This document shows positions 31,566 through 41,866 of a stretch of DNA of 64,000 nt, in pieces. Under the pieces are notes generated by a model, which saw only the letters and a list, made by a program, of their open reading frames with translations, was not told where the DNA came from and ran no database searches. The stretch comes from an uncultured Prevotella sp. GTDB taxonomy: Bacteria; Bacteroidota; Bacteroidia; Bacteroidales; Bacteroidaceae. The number at the start of each line of letters is the position of its first letter. Position 1 is the first letter of the stretch. The stretch spans positions 1 through 64,000 of the forward strand of contig CALUGP010000005.1 in NCBI GenBank assembly GCA_944320195.1, written 5' to 3'. Both the position numbers and the translations under genes were made by a program.

Positions 31566-32516
31566 ATGAAGCTGTTTCATATTGACTTAAACGACGCGTC
31601 ACGCCTGGACATTGCACCCTCGGCGGCCACCATAGGCTTCTTCGACGGGGTGCACCGCGGCCACCGCTACCTCATTGAAAGCGTGATGGCGCGCGCCGGG
31701 AGAGACGGCACGGGGCAGTCGACGGTCATCACCTTCGACGGCCATCCGCGCATAGTGCTCCACAAGGACTACCGCCCGCGCCTGCTCACCACGGCCGCCG
31801 AGAAGGTGGAGCGGCTCTCGCGGACGGGCGTCGACAACTGCGTGGTGCTGCATTTCGACGAAGCGATGGCCTCGCTGTCGGCCCGAGAGTTCATGAAGAC
31901 GGTGCTGCACGACCGGCTGAACGTGCGCACGCTGGTGACGGGATACGACAACCGCTTCGGCCGCAACCGCACGAAGGGCTTCGACGACTACGTGGCCTAC
32001 GGCCGCGAGACGGGCATCGACGTGGTGCGTGCCGACGCGTTCACGCTCAACGGGGTGCGGGTCAGCTCGTCGGTGATACGCTCGTTCCTGTCGGAAGGCG
32101 AGGTCAGCATGGCCGCGATGTGCCTGGGCTACGACTACCGGCTGACGGGCCGTGTGGTGGGAGGTTGCCACGAAGGCCGCCGCATGGGTTTCCCCACAGC
32201 CAACATCGAGCCTGAAGACGGCCTGAAGCTTGTTCCGCGAGCCGGTGTCTACGCCGTAAGAGTGGGGCTCGACGGCTCGGCCTTGACGATGGGCGGCATG
32301 ATGAACATAGGCACCCGGCCAACGTTCGACGGCACGGAGACCACGCTCGAGGTAAACGTCTTCGGCTTCAGCGGCGACCTTTACGGGCACAAGCTGACCG
32401 TGGCGTTCGCCGCCAAGCTGCGCGACGAGCGCAAATTTCCCTCGATAAACAGGCTCATAGAGCAGCTGGAAGAGGACAGGCGCGAGGCCGAAAGTGTTCT
32501 GGCGGAACATAAATAA
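31566..32516 (+). CDS. ribF: Bifunctional riboflavin kinase/FAD synthetase
   Basis: This 316-residue protein has an N-terminal nucleotidyltransferase domain (ATIGFFDGVHRGHRYLIESV with the GxxDGxHxGH motif; NVRTLVTGYDNRFGRNRTKG). A C-terminal riboflavin kinase domain follows (YRLTGRVVGGCHEGRRMGFP-TANI, then GGMMNIGTRPTFDGTETTLE). It converts riboflavin to FMN and then FAD in the cytoplasm. The start at 31,566 gives the usual short N-terminus. It follows the HAD gene by 10 nt in the ATPase operon, a mixed housekeeping cluster with no evident shared pathway. Confidence 0.93.
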   Translation: MKLFHIDLNDASRLDIAPSAATIGFFDGVHRGHRYLIESVMARAGRDGTGQSTVITFDGHPRIVLHKDYRPRLLTTAAEKVERLSRTGVDNCVVLHFDEAMASLSAREFMKTVLHDRLNVRTLVTGYDNRFGRNRTKGFDDYVAYGRETGIDVVRADAFTLNGVRVSSSVIRSFLSEGEVSMAAMCLGYDYRLTGRVVGGCHEGRRMGFPTANIEPEDGLKLVPRAGVYAVRVGLDGSALTMGGMMNIGTRPTFDGTETTLEVNVFGFSGDLYGHKLTVAFAAKLRDERKFPSINRLIEQLEEDRREAESVLAEHK

Positions 32517-32710
32517 GCGCCCGACACCCACCCCAACCATCCCCAAGGAAGGGAACTTAGCATGCCTTGCACCACCAATTGCGCATCAAGTCCCATCAGG
32601 CCCATTAGGCTTATTGGGCCTAATTAGCCAAATAAGCCCAAGGCGCCAAGGCGGCAAGGCAATGTCATTTTAACTTCCCAAGAAACTCATTTAACTTCAA
32701 AAACAACAAT
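32517..32710. other. Intergenic palindromic stretch after ribF
   Basis: There is no gene. The sequence holds interleaved palindromes built from GGCCCATTAGG and GGGCCTAATTAGCC words around 32,595-32,650, able to form a terminator for ribF. AT-rich DNA before the CPBP gene follows. Confidence 0.4.
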
Positions 32711-33523
32711 ATGAAAAGAGCCTTATTATACTTGCTTTATTTCGTGCTGGTGCAGTTCTTCCTGTCATGGGTGGTCTATTCCATATGGATGCTGGCATCG
32801 GGAAAGAGCGCGGCATACGTATGGAGCACGTTCTGCGGCGGCAACGCCGAGGCCATAACAGCGCCTATGCTCATCACGGCGTCGGCCGTTGCGGCCGTGG
32901 GCGCTGCCGCGCTGTTCATATGGCGGCGCTACTCCGTTGTGTCACCCACATACCTGCGCACCCGTCCCTGGGGCATATTCTTCTGGTGCGCCATAGCCGC
33001 GCTGGGCACCATCGTGCCCTCGTCATGGCTCCAGGAGCTGCTTCCCGACATGCCCGACTACCTTGGCGACACGTTCAAGATGATAGTCGGCAACGACTTC
33101 GGCTACCTCACGCTGTGCCTCCTGGCACCGCTGGTTGAAGAGCTGGTGTTCCGTGGAGCCGTGCTGCGCTCGCTGCTCGGCTCTCTGGGCAACCGCTGGG
33201 CGGCCATAACGCTGTCTGCCGTGATATTCGCCGCGGTCCACCTCAACCCCGTGCAGATGCCCCACGCCTTCCTCGTGGGCCTGCTGCTCGGCTGGATGTA
33301 CAGCCGCACGGGCAGCATACTGCCAGGAGTGGCCGTGCACTGGGTGAACAACACCGTGGCCTACGCCCTTTACCTGCTCTTCCCCTACTCCGCCGACATG
33401 CAGCTGGCCGACTTCTTCGGCGGCAGCACCGCGCGCGAGCTAATGGCCGTGGGCTGCTCGCTGCTCATCCTCTTGCCGGCAATCTATCAGCTCAACATGC
33501 GCATGAAGCCGGCCGGACGATGA
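32711..33523 (+). CDS. CPBP family intramembrane metalloprotease
   Basis: This 270-residue membrane protein has about seven or eight hydrophobic helices. The CPBP/Abi signature is complete: LVEELVFRGAVLRSLLG (EExxxR), FAAVHLNPVQMPHAFLVGLL (the two His-containing helices) and VAVHWVNNTVAY (the terminal HxxxN). These residues form the metal site of a Rce1-type glutamyl protease. In bacteria members process membrane-bound peptides or act in self-immunity; no bacteriocin gene is nearby. It is a single gene between ribF and the efflux operon, with a hairpin repeat block after it. Confidence 0.88.
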   Translation: MKRALLYLLYFVLVQFFLSWVVYSIWMLASGKSAAYVWSTFCGGNAEAITAPMLITASAVAAVGAAALFIWRRYSVVSPTYLRTRPWGIFFWCAIAALGTIVPSSWLQELLPDMPDYLGDTFKMIVGNDFGYLTLCLLAPLVEELVFRGAVLRSLLGSLGNRWAAITLSAVIFAAVHLNPVQMPHAFLVGLLLGWMYSRTGSILPGVAVHWVNNTVAYALYLLFPYSADMQLADFFGGSTARELMAVGCSLLILLPAIYQLNMRMKPAGR

Positions 33524-33556
33524 CCGACGCCGCAACAGCCTGACATTCAACACATT

Positions 33557-33641
33557 GCAAAAGGCCGTCTTTCACATTGCGAAAGACGGCCTTTTGCATC
33601 GCAACTCATGGCCTTTTGCACCGCGAAAGGCCGTCTTTTGG
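33557..33641. repeat. Chromosomal hairpin repeat block 2
   Basis: GCAAAAGGCCGTCTTTC (33,557) and GAAAGACGGCCTTTTGC (33,581) form a perfect 17-bp stem with a 7-nt loop. Two further units follow to 33,641. It lies between the CPBP gene and the efflux promoter. Confidence 0.7.
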
Positions 33642-33792
33642 AAAACGACACACATCTCACCCGTGCCGGCCATGCGCCAAACCGGCATAAAATCCACCCT
33701 TTACAGCCCTTTTGACCACCGTTTTACGAAGAAACGGTAAATATGAACATACGGCAAGAAAATGTCGTAACGCCCGGCTCGCCGCAACACCC

Positions 33793-33800
33793 TATCTTTG
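33793..33800 (+). promoter_or_regulatory. -7 box of the efflux operon
   Basis: TATCTTTG followed by CAG matches the consensus, 25 nt before the TolC-type start at 33,825. Confidence 0.65.
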
Positions 33801-33824
33801 CAGCGGACAAATGAGACAAACGAC

Positions 33825-35147
33825 ATGAAGAGACTATTATTCACATTCGCCGTGGCCTGCACGCTTTTCCCGACAAAGGCGCAGGACACGCTGACGCTCG
33901 GCCAGTGCGTCAGCATGGGCATAGAGAACAACCTGCAGCTGAAAACCAGGCGCAACGAAGTGGCGAAGAGCGGCCACGCCGTCAGCGAGAACCGCGCCAG
34001 GCTGCTGCCGCAAATCAACGCCGTGGCGCAGATGAGCGACAACTTCAATCCGCCAGTGTCGGTCACCGACGGCTCGGCATACGGCAACAAGTACAACGTC
34101 ACGAAGACGTTGCAGTACAACGTCTCGGCGGGGCTGCAGCTCCAGATGCCGCTCTACAACCAGACGCTGCTCACGGCGCTCGAGATTACGAAGACGACGG
34201 AGCGCATCAGCCGCCTGTCTTACGACAAGGCGCGCGACGACCTCATGGTGCAGATAGCCCGGATGTACTACCTCGCGCAGAGCACCGCCGAGCAGATAGC
34301 CATAGTTAAAGCCAACATCGCCCGGCTGGAGGAACTCAGGAACATCACCGTGGCCTTCTTCGACAACGGCATGGCGATGGAAGTTGACGTGAAACGGGTC
34401 AACATCAGCCTTGAGAACCTGCGCGTGCAGCACGACAACGCCACGGCCATGCTCGCACAGCAGATGAACATGCTGAAGTACGTGATCGACTATCCGGCCG
34501 ACCGCGAGATAGCCGTCACACCGGCGAATCCCGACTGCACAGAGACCGTGGAGCCTGGCGGGCTGTGCGAGCAGCTGCCCGAGCTGCAGCTGCTCCGCAA
34601 GCAAGGTGAGCTTGCCGGCAAACAGCAGCAGATGACAAGGCAAGGATACCTCCCCACATTGACGCTCACCGGCAACCTTACATACTCCGCGTTCACCGAC
34701 AAGCTGCACAACTGGTTCCACTCGGGAGCGTCAAACCGCTGGTACAACTCGTCCGGACTGGGCATAACGTTGCGCGTTCCCGTGTTCGACGGGTTCGAGA
34801 AACGCTCCAAGATACGCAAGGCCAAGCTCGACACGGAGAACGCACGCCTGGCTTACGACGACGCGCTCAAGGGCCTGCGCACACAGTACATGAACTCCGT
34901 GAACGACCTTATGAACAGCCGCCGCAACTTCACCAAGCAGCGCGACAACTATCTGCTGGCCGAAGACGTGTACACCGTCACCTCCGAACGCTACCGCGAA
35001 GGCATAGCCTCGATGACCGAAGTGCTGCAAGACGAGATGAGCATGAGCGAGGCGCAGAACAACTATGTCACCGCGCACTACGACTACCGCATCACAAATC
35101 TCACGCTACTCAAGCTCACCGGCAGGCTCGACACGCTCCTGAAATAG
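33825..35147 (+). CDS. TolC-family outer membrane efflux protein
   Basis: The protein is 440 residues from MKRLLFTFAVACTLFPTKAQ, a signal peptide cleaved after TKA. Two outer-membrane-factor repeats follow: LTLGQCVSMGIENNLQLKTR starts the first, and the second contains KQQQMTRQGYLPTLTLTGNL and RVPVFDGFEKRSKIRKAKLD. Long alpha-helical stretches alternate with short barrel strands. As a trimer it forms the outer-membrane exit duct for the HlyD/EmrA-type adaptor and MFS pump encoded next. The longer frame starting at 33,798 would begin at the promoter and is rejected. Confidence 0.92.
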   Translation: MKRLLFTFAVACTLFPTKAQDTLTLGQCVSMGIENNLQLKTRRNEVAKSGHAVSENRARLLPQINAVAQMSDNFNPPVSVTDGSAYGNKYNVTKTLQYNVSAGLQLQMPLYNQTLLTALEITKTTERISRLSYDKARDDLMVQIARMYYLAQSTAEQIAIVKANIARLEELRNITVAFFDNGMAMEVDVKRVNISLENLRVQHDNATAMLAQQMNMLKYVIDYPADREIAVTPANPDCTETVEPGGLCEQLPELQLLRKQGELAGKQQQMTRQGYLPTLTLTGNLTYSAFTDKLHNWFHSGASNRWYNSSGLGITLRVPVFDGFEKRSKIRKAKLDTENARLAYDDALKGLRTQYMNSVNDLMNSRRNFTKQRDNYLLAEDVYTVTSERYREGIASMTEVLQDEMSMSEAQNNYVTAHYDYRITNLTLLKLTGRLDTLLK

Positions 35148-35217
35148 GCCGGCATGGCGGCAAAAAACATGTCATACATCAAACAAAAACACGTCAACAA
35201 TATAAAAACTCACCGCA

Positions 35218-36315
35218 ATGGAAACCCAAAACAACGAAACAAAGCAGACAAACACACTGAAAACACAGGCCGCAAAACTGAGAAGGCAACGCACGCAACG
35301 CCTCGTTGCAAGCCTCTTCGGAATAGCGATACTCGTCTTCGGGATAGTGAAGACCACGATGATTTTCGTCGACTACCACCGCACCGAGACCAGCAACGAC
35401 GCGCAGATAGAGCAATACATATCGCCCGTAAACCTCAGGGCGTCGGGCTACATCAGGGAAGTGCGCTTCACCGAGCACCAAAGCGTGAAGAAGGGCGACA
35501 CCCTCCTCGTGCTCGACGACCGCGAATACCGCATACGGGTGATGGAGGCCGAGGCCGCGCTGAAGGATGCGATGGCCGGCGCTTCGGTGCTGGGGCGGAC
35601 GCTGCAGACCACCGAAGCCTCGGCATCGGTCTACAAGTCGTCTATCGCCGAGGTGGAAATACGCCTGGCAAAGCTCGGTAAAGACCGCGAGCGTTACCGC
35701 AACCTCGTGGCCCGCAACGCCGCAACACCGATACAACTCGAACAGATTGAGACTGAGTATGAGGCCACGAAAAAGCAGCTCGACGCCCTACACAGCCAGC
35801 AGAAGGCCGCCATGTCGGGCGTAAGCGAAGTGTCGACGCGCCGCCAAAGCACCGAGGCCGCCATAGAAAGGGCGCGCGCCTCGCTCGAAATGGCACGCCT
35901 CAACCTCTCTTATACGGTGGTAACCGCCCCCTGCGACGGCAAGCTCGGCCGCCGCACAGTAGAGGAAGGACAGTACGTTCCGGCAGGACAGACGCTCACT
36001 TACATCATGCCCGACACGCAGAAATGGGTCATAGCAAACTACAAGGAGACGCAAGTGGAGAACCTGCACATAGGCCAGGAGGTGGCAATGACGGTCGACG
36101 CGCTCGACGGACGCGAGTTCAAGGGCAGGATAACGGCCATATCCGGCGCCACGGGAGCCAAGTATTCGCTCGTGCCTACCGACAATTCGGCCGGCAATTT
36201 CGTGAAAATACGCCAGCGTGTGCCCGTCAGAATCGACTTCACAGGCCTCTCCAAGGCCGACAACGAGCGCCTCGCCGCCGGCATGATGGTGGTGGTTAAG
36301 GCGAAAACCGATTAA
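35218..36315 (+). CDS. HlyD/EmrA-type membrane fusion protein
   Basis: This 365-residue protein has a cytoplasmic basic N-terminus, one membrane helix (LVASLFGIAILVFGIVKTTM, about residues 30-49) and a lipoyl/barrel-sandwich half-motif (NLRASGYIREVRFTEHQSVK-KGD). A coiled-coil hairpin of about 110 residues follows. The second lipoyl half is APCDGKLGRRTVEEGQYVPAG, and a beta-barrel comes last. It bridges the inner-membrane MFS transporter and the TolC-type duct in the periplasm. It follows the TolC gene by 70 nt and precedes the transporter by 64 nt in one operon. Confidence 0.9.
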   Translation: METQNNETKQTNTLKTQAAKLRRQRTQRLVASLFGIAILVFGIVKTTMIFVDYHRTETSNDAQIEQYISPVNLRASGYIREVRFTEHQSVKKGDTLLVLDDREYRIRVMEAEAALKDAMAGASVLGRTLQTTEASASVYKSSIAEVEIRLAKLGKDRERYRNLVARNAATPIQLEQIETEYEATKKQLDALHSQQKAAMSGVSEVSTRRQSTEAAIERARASLEMARLNLSYTVVTAPCDGKLGRRTVEEGQYVPAGQTLTYIMPDTQKWVIANYKETQVENLHIGQEVAMTVDALDGREFKGRITAISGATGAKYSLVPTDNSAGNFVKIRQRVPVRIDFTGLSKADNERLAAGMMVVVKAKTD

Positions 36316-36379
36316 GAGTTGGTATTTAAGAATGAAGAAAACATGCTTCAATGAGCAGCCGATATAAAAGCCTTGGATT

Positions 36380-38056
36380 ATGAGACAAGAAACGATAAGC
36401 CTCACGGGCGGGGCCAAATACAGGAATTATCCGTTCTACGACTGGGTGCCCAGGCCGCTCGGAGTCATCCTGCTGATACTGCTTTTCATACCCATACTGA
36501 CCGTAGGCGGCGTCTACACCGCCAACAGCGGCGAGATGACAAGCGGCCTCGGCATACAGTCGGAACACATACAGTTCGTCGGTTTCGTAACGTCAATCGG
36601 CATGGCGGCCTTCGCTCCGTTCTTTTATCAGCTGGTGTGCATACGCAGGGAGAAGATAATGTGCGTCACGGGATTCTCCCTGATGTTCCTTCTGAGCTAC
36701 GTGTGCGCCGTCACCGACAGCATATTCGTGCTTGCCTTGTGCAGCCTTGTGATGGGTTTCCTGCGCATGGAGCTGATGATGGTCAACCTGTTCACGCTCA
36801 TACGCTACGCCTTCGGCATGGAAGCCACGCGCAACATAACGCCGGGCAACGAGCCTGACACTGGGGAAGGATGGGACAGGCTGGACTCCGAGAAGGGCAG
36901 GAGCATGCCCGTGATCTACCTGTTCTTCATGGTTCTGGGGCAGCTCGGCACATCGCTCACGGCGTGGCTGGCCTACGAATACCAGTGGCAGGACGTGTAT
37001 TATTACATGATGGGAACGACGCTCGTGGCCATATTCGCCGTGCTCGTGGCCATGCCCTACCACAGCTACGCCAACCGCCGCTTCCCGATAACGCTGCGCA
37101 AGGCAGGCAACATGGCCGTATTCAGCGCCATGATGACGTGCCTGACTTACGTCCTTGTCTACGGAAAGACGCTCGACTGGTTCGCCGACCCCACCATAGT
37201 GCGCTCCGCCATACTGGCTGTTGTGTTCGCGGCGGTGTTCGTCTACATAGAGTGGAACAGCCATTCGCCCTACTTCCGCATGGAAGTGTTCCGCCTGCGC
37301 TCCGTCAACGTGGGCATCGTGCTGTTCCTTTTGCTCATGGTCTTGAACACAAGCTCGATGTTTGTCAGCGTCTTCACTGGCGTAGGTATGGACATAGACA
37401 ACTGGCAGAACGCGTCGCTGGGCAACTGGAGCATGCTCGGATACCTCGTCGGAGCCGTGGTTGCGGTGGTGCTCGGGTCGCGCGGCGTGGGGCTGAAACA
37501 TCTTTTCGGCATAGGCTTCATGCTCATAGGCGTGTCCGCCTTGTTCATGTATTTCGAGGTGCAGACGGCCGGACTGTACGAGCGTATGAAGTATCCGGTC
37601 ATCATCCGTTCGGCGGGCATGATGCTGGTTTACTCGCTCGCGGCCGTCTACGCCAACCAGAGGATGCCCTTCAAGTACCTGTCCACGTGGATATGCGTCA
37701 TGCTCAGCGTGCGCATGGTTATCGGGCCGGGCGTCGGCGCGGCGCTTTACTCAGGCGTGTTGCAGGACCGCCAGCAGCACTACGTCACCATGTTTGCGCA
37801 GGATGTGGACCGCGTAGACACGCAGTCGGCCGCCGCCTACGACCAGACGGCCTACGGAATGCGCCTGCAGGGGCGCAGCGCGGCCGAAGCCGAGACCGTG
37901 GCAGCCATGTCGGCAAAGGGCAATGTGCAGGTGCAGGCCACGCTGTCGGCCGTCAAGGAGATGGCCGGATGGACGTTCTACGGCTGCATGGCTTCGATGC
38001 TCTTCGTGCTCATTTATCCATATAAGAAGAGGAAATTATCCGCTTGGCGCGGCTGA
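36380..38056 (+). CDS. MFS transporter, DHA2/EmrB-like
   Basis: This 558-residue protein has about 14 hydrophobic helices. The first is preceded by a polar cap (NYPFYDWVPRPLG). The long cytoplasmic loop between helices is acidic and charged (GNEPDTGEGWDRLDSEKGRS). The canonical MFS motif A is weak, so the call rests on helix number, length and its place as third gene after TolC and HlyD/EmrA types. Drug/H+ antiport is likely, with unknown substrate. It is followed by an AraC-type regulator in the same direction. Confidence 0.85.
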   Translation: MRQETISLTGGAKYRNYPFYDWVPRPLGVILLILLFIPILTVGGVYTANSGEMTSGLGIQSEHIQFVGFVTSIGMAAFAPFFYQLVCIRREKIMCVTGFSLMFLLSYVCAVTDSIFVLALCSLVMGFLRMELMMVNLFTLIRYAFGMEATRNITPGNEPDTGEGWDRLDSEKGRSMPVIYLFFMVLGQLGTSLTAWLAYEYQWQDVYYYMMGTTLVAIFAVLVAMPYHSYANRRFPITLRKAGNMAVFSAMMTCLTYVLVYGKTLDWFADPTIVRSAILAVVFAAVFVYIEWNSHSPYFRMEVFRLRSVNVGIVLFLLLMVLNTSSMFVSVFTGVGMDIDNWQNASLGNWSMLGYLVGAVVAVVLGSRGVGLKHLFGIGFMLIGVSALFMYFEVQTAGLYERMKYPVIIRSAGMMLVYSLAAVYANQRMPFKYLSTWICVMLSVRMVIGPGVGAALYSGVLQDRQQHYVTMFAQDVDRVDTQSAAAYDQTAYGMRLQGRSAAEAETVAAMSAKGNVQVQATLSAVKEMAGWTFYGCMASMLFVLIYPYKKRKLSAWRG

Positions 38057-38113
38057 CAGTCGGCCAAGTCGGATAATTTTACTATCTTAGCGCACGTAAA
38101 AACATTCTGCGCT

Positions 38114-38998
38114 ATGGAAGAATCATTGGATAGCATGGCGGCCGACAGGCTGGCCATGCTGCAGGAACAGGTGGCCTGCATGGCCGACGTGTGCTCGTCG
38201 GGAGGCATCGTGGCAGGCTTCCCAGAGCGTATGCGTGAGGGCTTTGTCTGCTTCGGCATAGGGCTGGTGGTGTGCCACGCCGGCGGATTCGGCTTCACTT
38301 TGTCAGGCCGTGAGCATACGGCGCGCGCCGGGCAGACCGTGTTCATACCCGACGGGGCTTACTTCAAGGCGGACGGGCAGTCGCCCGGCTTGGCGGTGAG
38401 CATAATCATATACAAGACCGAACCAATACGCTACGTGCTCGGAACGATGGTGCAGTCGGTGAGGCTCTACTCCGTCATGTCGCCCGAAAGGCACTGCGTG
38501 TGGACTACGGGCGACGAAGACGGGCTGGCGCGCTACGTCGCGCTCATAGCCCCCGGGCTGCAACCGCCCGACGACTTCTTCGCCGCAAACGAGCGCAAGC
38601 TGCTCCTCCTGTCGCTCACTTACAGGCTCTGCACGCTGTTCAAGCGCAAGTTCATAGACGGAGGCTCGCCCGGCACGCGGCGCACGGAGACCTTCCTCAA
38701 GCTCATAAGGCTCATCGACCGCCACTACATGGACGAGCGCGGCGTGGCCTTCTACGCCGACAAGCTCTTCCTCTCGCCCAAATACCTGTCAGAACTGTCA
38801 AAGTCGGTGTGCGGATACACCGTGCAGGAACTGGTGTTCAAGGCCATAACGCGCCGCGCCATGGCCCTGCTGGACAGCACGAACAAGACCGTGGCCGAGA
38901 TATCCGACGATTTCAACTTCCCCAATCCGTCGAGTTTCGGCACGTTCTTCAGGAAGCAGACGGGCATGTCGCCGCAGCGATACCGCGACCGCGCGTAA
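38114..38998 (+). CDS. AraC-family transcriptional regulator
   Basis: The 294-residue product has an N-terminal cupin-like sensor (FTLSGREHTARAGQTVFIPD-GAYF) and a C-terminal AraC/XylS DNA-binding domain with two HTH units. The first is around VAFYADKLFLSPKYLSELSK. The second is around TVAEISDDFNFPNPSSFGTF, ending FRKQTGMSPQRYRDRA, the typical end. It lies 58 nt after the MFS gene and probably controls that efflux operon in response to a small ligand. It could also be transcribed from a local box near 38,083 (TATCTTAG). Confidence 0.9.
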   Translation: MEESLDSMAADRLAMLQEQVACMADVCSSGGIVAGFPERMREGFVCFGIGLVVCHAGGFGFTLSGREHTARAGQTVFIPDGAYFKADGQSPGLAVSIIIYKTEPIRYVLGTMVQSVRLYSVMSPERHCVWTTGDEDGLARYVALIAPGLQPPDDFFAANERKLLLLSLTYRLCTLFKRKFIDGGSPGTRRTETFLKLIRLIDRHYMDERGVAFYADKLFLSPKYLSELSKSVCGYTVQELVFKAITRRAMALLDSTNKTVAEISDDFNFPNPSSFGTFFRKQTGMSPQRYRDRA

Positions 38999-39033
38999 CC
39001 GCCTGAAACCCAGGCATCTTGCCACAGCCCATG

Positions 39034-39116
39034 CAAAAGGCCGTCTTTCACCTTGCGAAAGACGGCCTTTTAGCGTGCCGTTTGCGGCCTTTCGCAAGAC
39101 GAAAAGCCATCTTTCA
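39034..39116. repeat. Chromosomal hairpin repeat block 3
   Basis: GCAAAAGGCCGTCTTTC and GAAAGACGGCCTTTTAGC form a near-perfect stem. They are followed by GCGGCCTTTCGC and AAAAGCCATCTTTC units. The block follows the AraC gene. Confidence 0.65.
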
Positions 39117-39258
39117 GGTTCATCCGCAAACATTTTGGATGGACATATGGCTCTATCAAATGTGACACATTATTTCATTTGCAAATACAGCCTGGATTAA
39201 GGTTGGATGGTGTTATTAATAGAACCATATGTCCATCCAAAAGGTTTGCGGATGAACC
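39117..39258. repeat. 142-bp long inverted-repeat element (MITE-like)
   Basis: The arms 39,117-39,156 and 39,219-39,258 are inverted copies, 40 bp each with about two mismatches, starting GGTTCATCCGCAAAC. The 62-bp centre holds no gene. No target duplication is obvious. It lies between the convergent AraC and GH95 genes and could form a very long hairpin terminator or be a small non-autonomous transposon. Confidence 0.7.
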
Positions 39259-39329
39259 GCAGATTGTTTTCTTCCATGCGCCCTTCTATTTTACCGTTTT
39301 TACTTTTTCACCGTTTTACCTTTTCACCT

Positions 39330-41771
39330 TTACATCCTCTCCAGCTTGTATGTCTCGCCCGGACGGGTGTCAATATCATACTCGTAAACGGTTTTCAGCG
39401 CGGGCAGTTCGGGGCTTTCCAACTCGGCGGAGACAAGCGGCCGCTTTATCTCCACGGGCGCGTAGAGCGCGTTGGGGCACGCCCCCTCGGCCCGGCGCAG
39501 CCCCTCGCCCTTGAGCGGAACGTATGAGCGCACGCGCAACACGCCGCCTATGCGCGACGTAACGGAGGCCTCTGCCACCTGTCCGCCCGTCCACTTGATG
39601 TCAACCGTGAAGCCTCCGCGCGCCACGAGCCCCTTCACCTCGCCCTCGCTCCACGCCGACGGCAGGGCCGGCAGCAGGTGCACCGCGCCGTCGTGGCTCT
39701 GCAACAGCATCTCGGCCACGCCCGCGGTGTAGCCGAAGTTGCCGTCAATCTGGAACGGCGGATGCGCGTCGAAGAGGTTGGGATACGTCCTTCCGTCGGG
39801 ATACTGCTCCTGCACGGCGTCGCCGGGCAACAGCTTCAGCATGTTGCATATTATCTTGTAGGCGTGGTCTCCGTCGAGCATGCGCGCCCAGAAGTTTATC
39901 TTCCACCCCGTGCTCCAGCCCGTGGCCACGTCTCCGCGTTGCAGAAGAGTGTTCCTTGCGGCCATGAATAGCTCCGGGTTCTGGCGCGGCGATATCTGCG
40001 CCGAGGGGTAAAGGCCGTACAGATGGGATATGTGCCGGTGGGTGTCGCGTGGGTCGTCAGAGTCTGTCAGCCACTCCTGCAGCTGGCCGTGGCGGCCTAT
40101 CCGCATGGGCGGCAGGCGGTCCAGCATGCGCTTCAGGGTGTCCTGGTAGGCCTCGTCCCTGCCCAGCGCCCGCGCGGCCAGCAGCGTGCTGTTGAGCGCG
40201 TCGAAGGCTATCTGGTTGTCCATGGTGCACCCGGCGGTTATGGCGGTGCCCGTGCCGCGCGGCCCGTGCTCGGGAGACATCGACGGGCAGCTCACCATCC
40301 AGCCGTAGCGTGGGTGCTCCGTGAGGAACGACAGATAGAAGTCGGCCGTGCCGCGCAGCACTGGGTAGTGTCTTTCAAGAAACTCCTTGTCGCCCGTGTA
40401 TAGGTAGTGCTGCCACAGATGCTGCGCCAGCCACGCTCCGCCGTTTGGCCAAATGCCGTAGAAAGCCTTGTCCACAGGCCCGGCGATGCGCCACAGGTCG
40501 GTGTTGTGATGGGCTGTCCAGCCCTTCGCCCCGTAAAGAGTGCGGGCCGTCCTGGCGCCGGTCACGGCCAGGTCTTCAAGCATCTGGAAGAGCGGCTGGT
40601 GGGTTTCGGCCAGGTTGGCCGCCTCCGCCGGCCAGTAGTTCATCTCCGTGTTGATGTTTATCGTGTACTTGCTGTCCCAGGGAGCGTTAAGCTTGTCGTT
40701 CCACAGTCCCTGCAGGTTGGCCGGCTGTCCGCCCGGCTGCGACGACGAGATGAGCAGGTAACGGCCATACTGGAACATCAGCGCGGCCAGCGAGGGGTCG
40801 CCGCCTTGGCTGAAGTCGCGCACCCGTTTCCATGTCTCTTCACCCGACTTGCCGGTCACTGGCAGGCTAAGGCTCACGCGGTTGAACTGCTCTTGGTATA
40901 TGGCCGTGTGCCTACTAAGAGTCTTTTCATAGCCACAGGCCGTGGCGTCGGCCATCTGCCAGCGCGCCTTCTCCATGGAGTCGCCGCCTGTGTCGCGGTA
41001 GCTGACGAAGTTGGTGGCCGCCGTGAGCCATACCGTTGCCGCCGTGGCGCCGCTCACCGAGAGCCTGCCGCCGTCGCAGACAACCCTGCCGTCGGTCTCC
41101 ACACGGGCCAGACAGTCGGCATGCAGGGCGGCCGGCACGCCTTCCTGGGCTTCGCCCTCGCATCTCATAGACAGCTCCGTGCCCACGGCCTTGGCCTCGT
41201 GCTCCAGCCGGCTGTCCATCCACGCCGTGAAGGCCAGCGCCCCGGGCTTGTCCGCCTCTATGCGCATCATTATCACGCCGGTGCCCATCGGGGCCGTCAC
41301 CGTGCGCCTGTAACGCGTGCCGCCGACGGTGTACGTGGTGGTGGCCAAGGCCGTGGCGAGATCCAGCTGGCGGCGGTATGCCGTGGCGTTCTCATGCCCG
41401 GGGAAGTCCATGTGCAGGTATCCGGCCGGCAGGAAGCGCATGCCGTGCTGTCCGGTGAAGAACGTCTGGTCGAGCAATTTCTCGGCTTCCTTCTCGCGTC
41501 CGGCGAATATCAGGCGGCGCACTTCTGGCAGCGCGGCCAGCGCACGTGGGCTGTCGTTGTTGTAAGGCGAGCCGCTCCAGAAGGTCTCTTCGTTGAACTG
41601 GATGGTCTCTTTGTCGGTTCCGCCGTAGACCATCGCGCCCATGCGCGAGTTGCCCACGGGCAGGGCTTCGGTCCACTCGGCCGCGGGGCGGCTGTACCAC
41701 AGCGTCAAGTCCTCCGCGCGGCAGCACATCGCGGCCATGCAGAGGAGTGCAAGTAGCAGTTGTCGTTTCAT
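39330..41771 (-). CDS. Glycoside hydrolase family 95 (alpha-L-fucosidase/alpha-L-galactosidase)
   Basis: This 813-residue secreted protein has a signal peptide ([20 protein letters not shown]). An N-terminal beta domain contains [19 protein letters not shown] and [10 protein letters not shown]. An (alpha/alpha)6 catalytic barrel follows, with [42 protein letters not shown] and [20 protein letters not shown]. This last set includes the Asn/Glu/Asp positions used in inverting GH95 enzymes. Family members remove alpha-1,2-L-fucose, and some xylan-locus members remove L-galactose, so the substrate here is open. It has its own promoter at 41,859-41,866. Confidence 0.9.
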   Translation of the reverse strand: MKRQLLLALLCMAAMCCRAEDLTLWYSRPAAEWTEALPVGNSRMGAMVYGGTDKETIQFNEETFWSGSPYNNDSPRALAALPEVRRLIFAGREKEAEKLLDQTFFTGQHGMRFLPAGYLHMDFPGHENATAYRRQLDLATALATTTYTVGGTRYRRTVTAPMGTGVIMMRIEADKPGALAFTAWMDSRLEHEAKAVGTELSMRCEGEAQEGVPAALHADCLARVETDGRVVCDGGRLSVSGATAATVWLTAATNFVSYRDTGGDSMEKARWQMADATACGYEKTLSRHTAIYQEQFNRVSLSLPVTGKSGEETWKRVRDFSQGGDPSLAALMFQYGRYLLISSSQPGGQPANLQGLWNDKLNAPWDSKYTININTEMNYWPAEAANLAETHQPLFQMLEDLAVTGARTARTLYGAKGWTAHHNTDLWRIAGPVDKAFYGIWPNGGAWLAQHLWQHYLYTGDKEFLERHYPVLRGTADFYLSFLTEHPRYGWMVSCPSMSPEHGPRGTGTAITAGCTMDNQIAFDALNSTLLAARALGRDEAYQDTLKRMLDRLPPMRIGRHGQLQEWLTDSDDPRDTHRHISHLYGLYPSAQISPRQNPELFMAARNTLLQRGDVATGWSTGWKINFWARMLDGDHAYKIICNMLKLLPGDAVQEQYPDGRTYPNLFDAHPPFQIDGNFGYTAGVAEMLLQSHDGAVHLLPALPSAWSEGEVKGLVARGGFTVDIKWTGGQVAEASVTSRIGGVLRVRSYVPLKGEGLRRAEGACPNALYAPVEIKRPLVSAELESPELPALKTVYEYDIDTRPGETYKLERM

Positions 41772-41858
41772 TTTCAGGTGATTTGTTATAGTTTTGATGT
41801 TCAGTGTGAAATAGTGTTTTCATGAACGCCGCGCGGCACAGGGCCTCATGCGGCAGTG

Positions 41859-41866
41859 CAAAATTA
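41859..41866 (-). promoter_or_regulatory. -7 box of the GH95 gene
   Basis: On the minus strand it reads TAATTTTG followed by C, 88 nt upstream of the start codon at 41,771. Confidence 0.55.
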
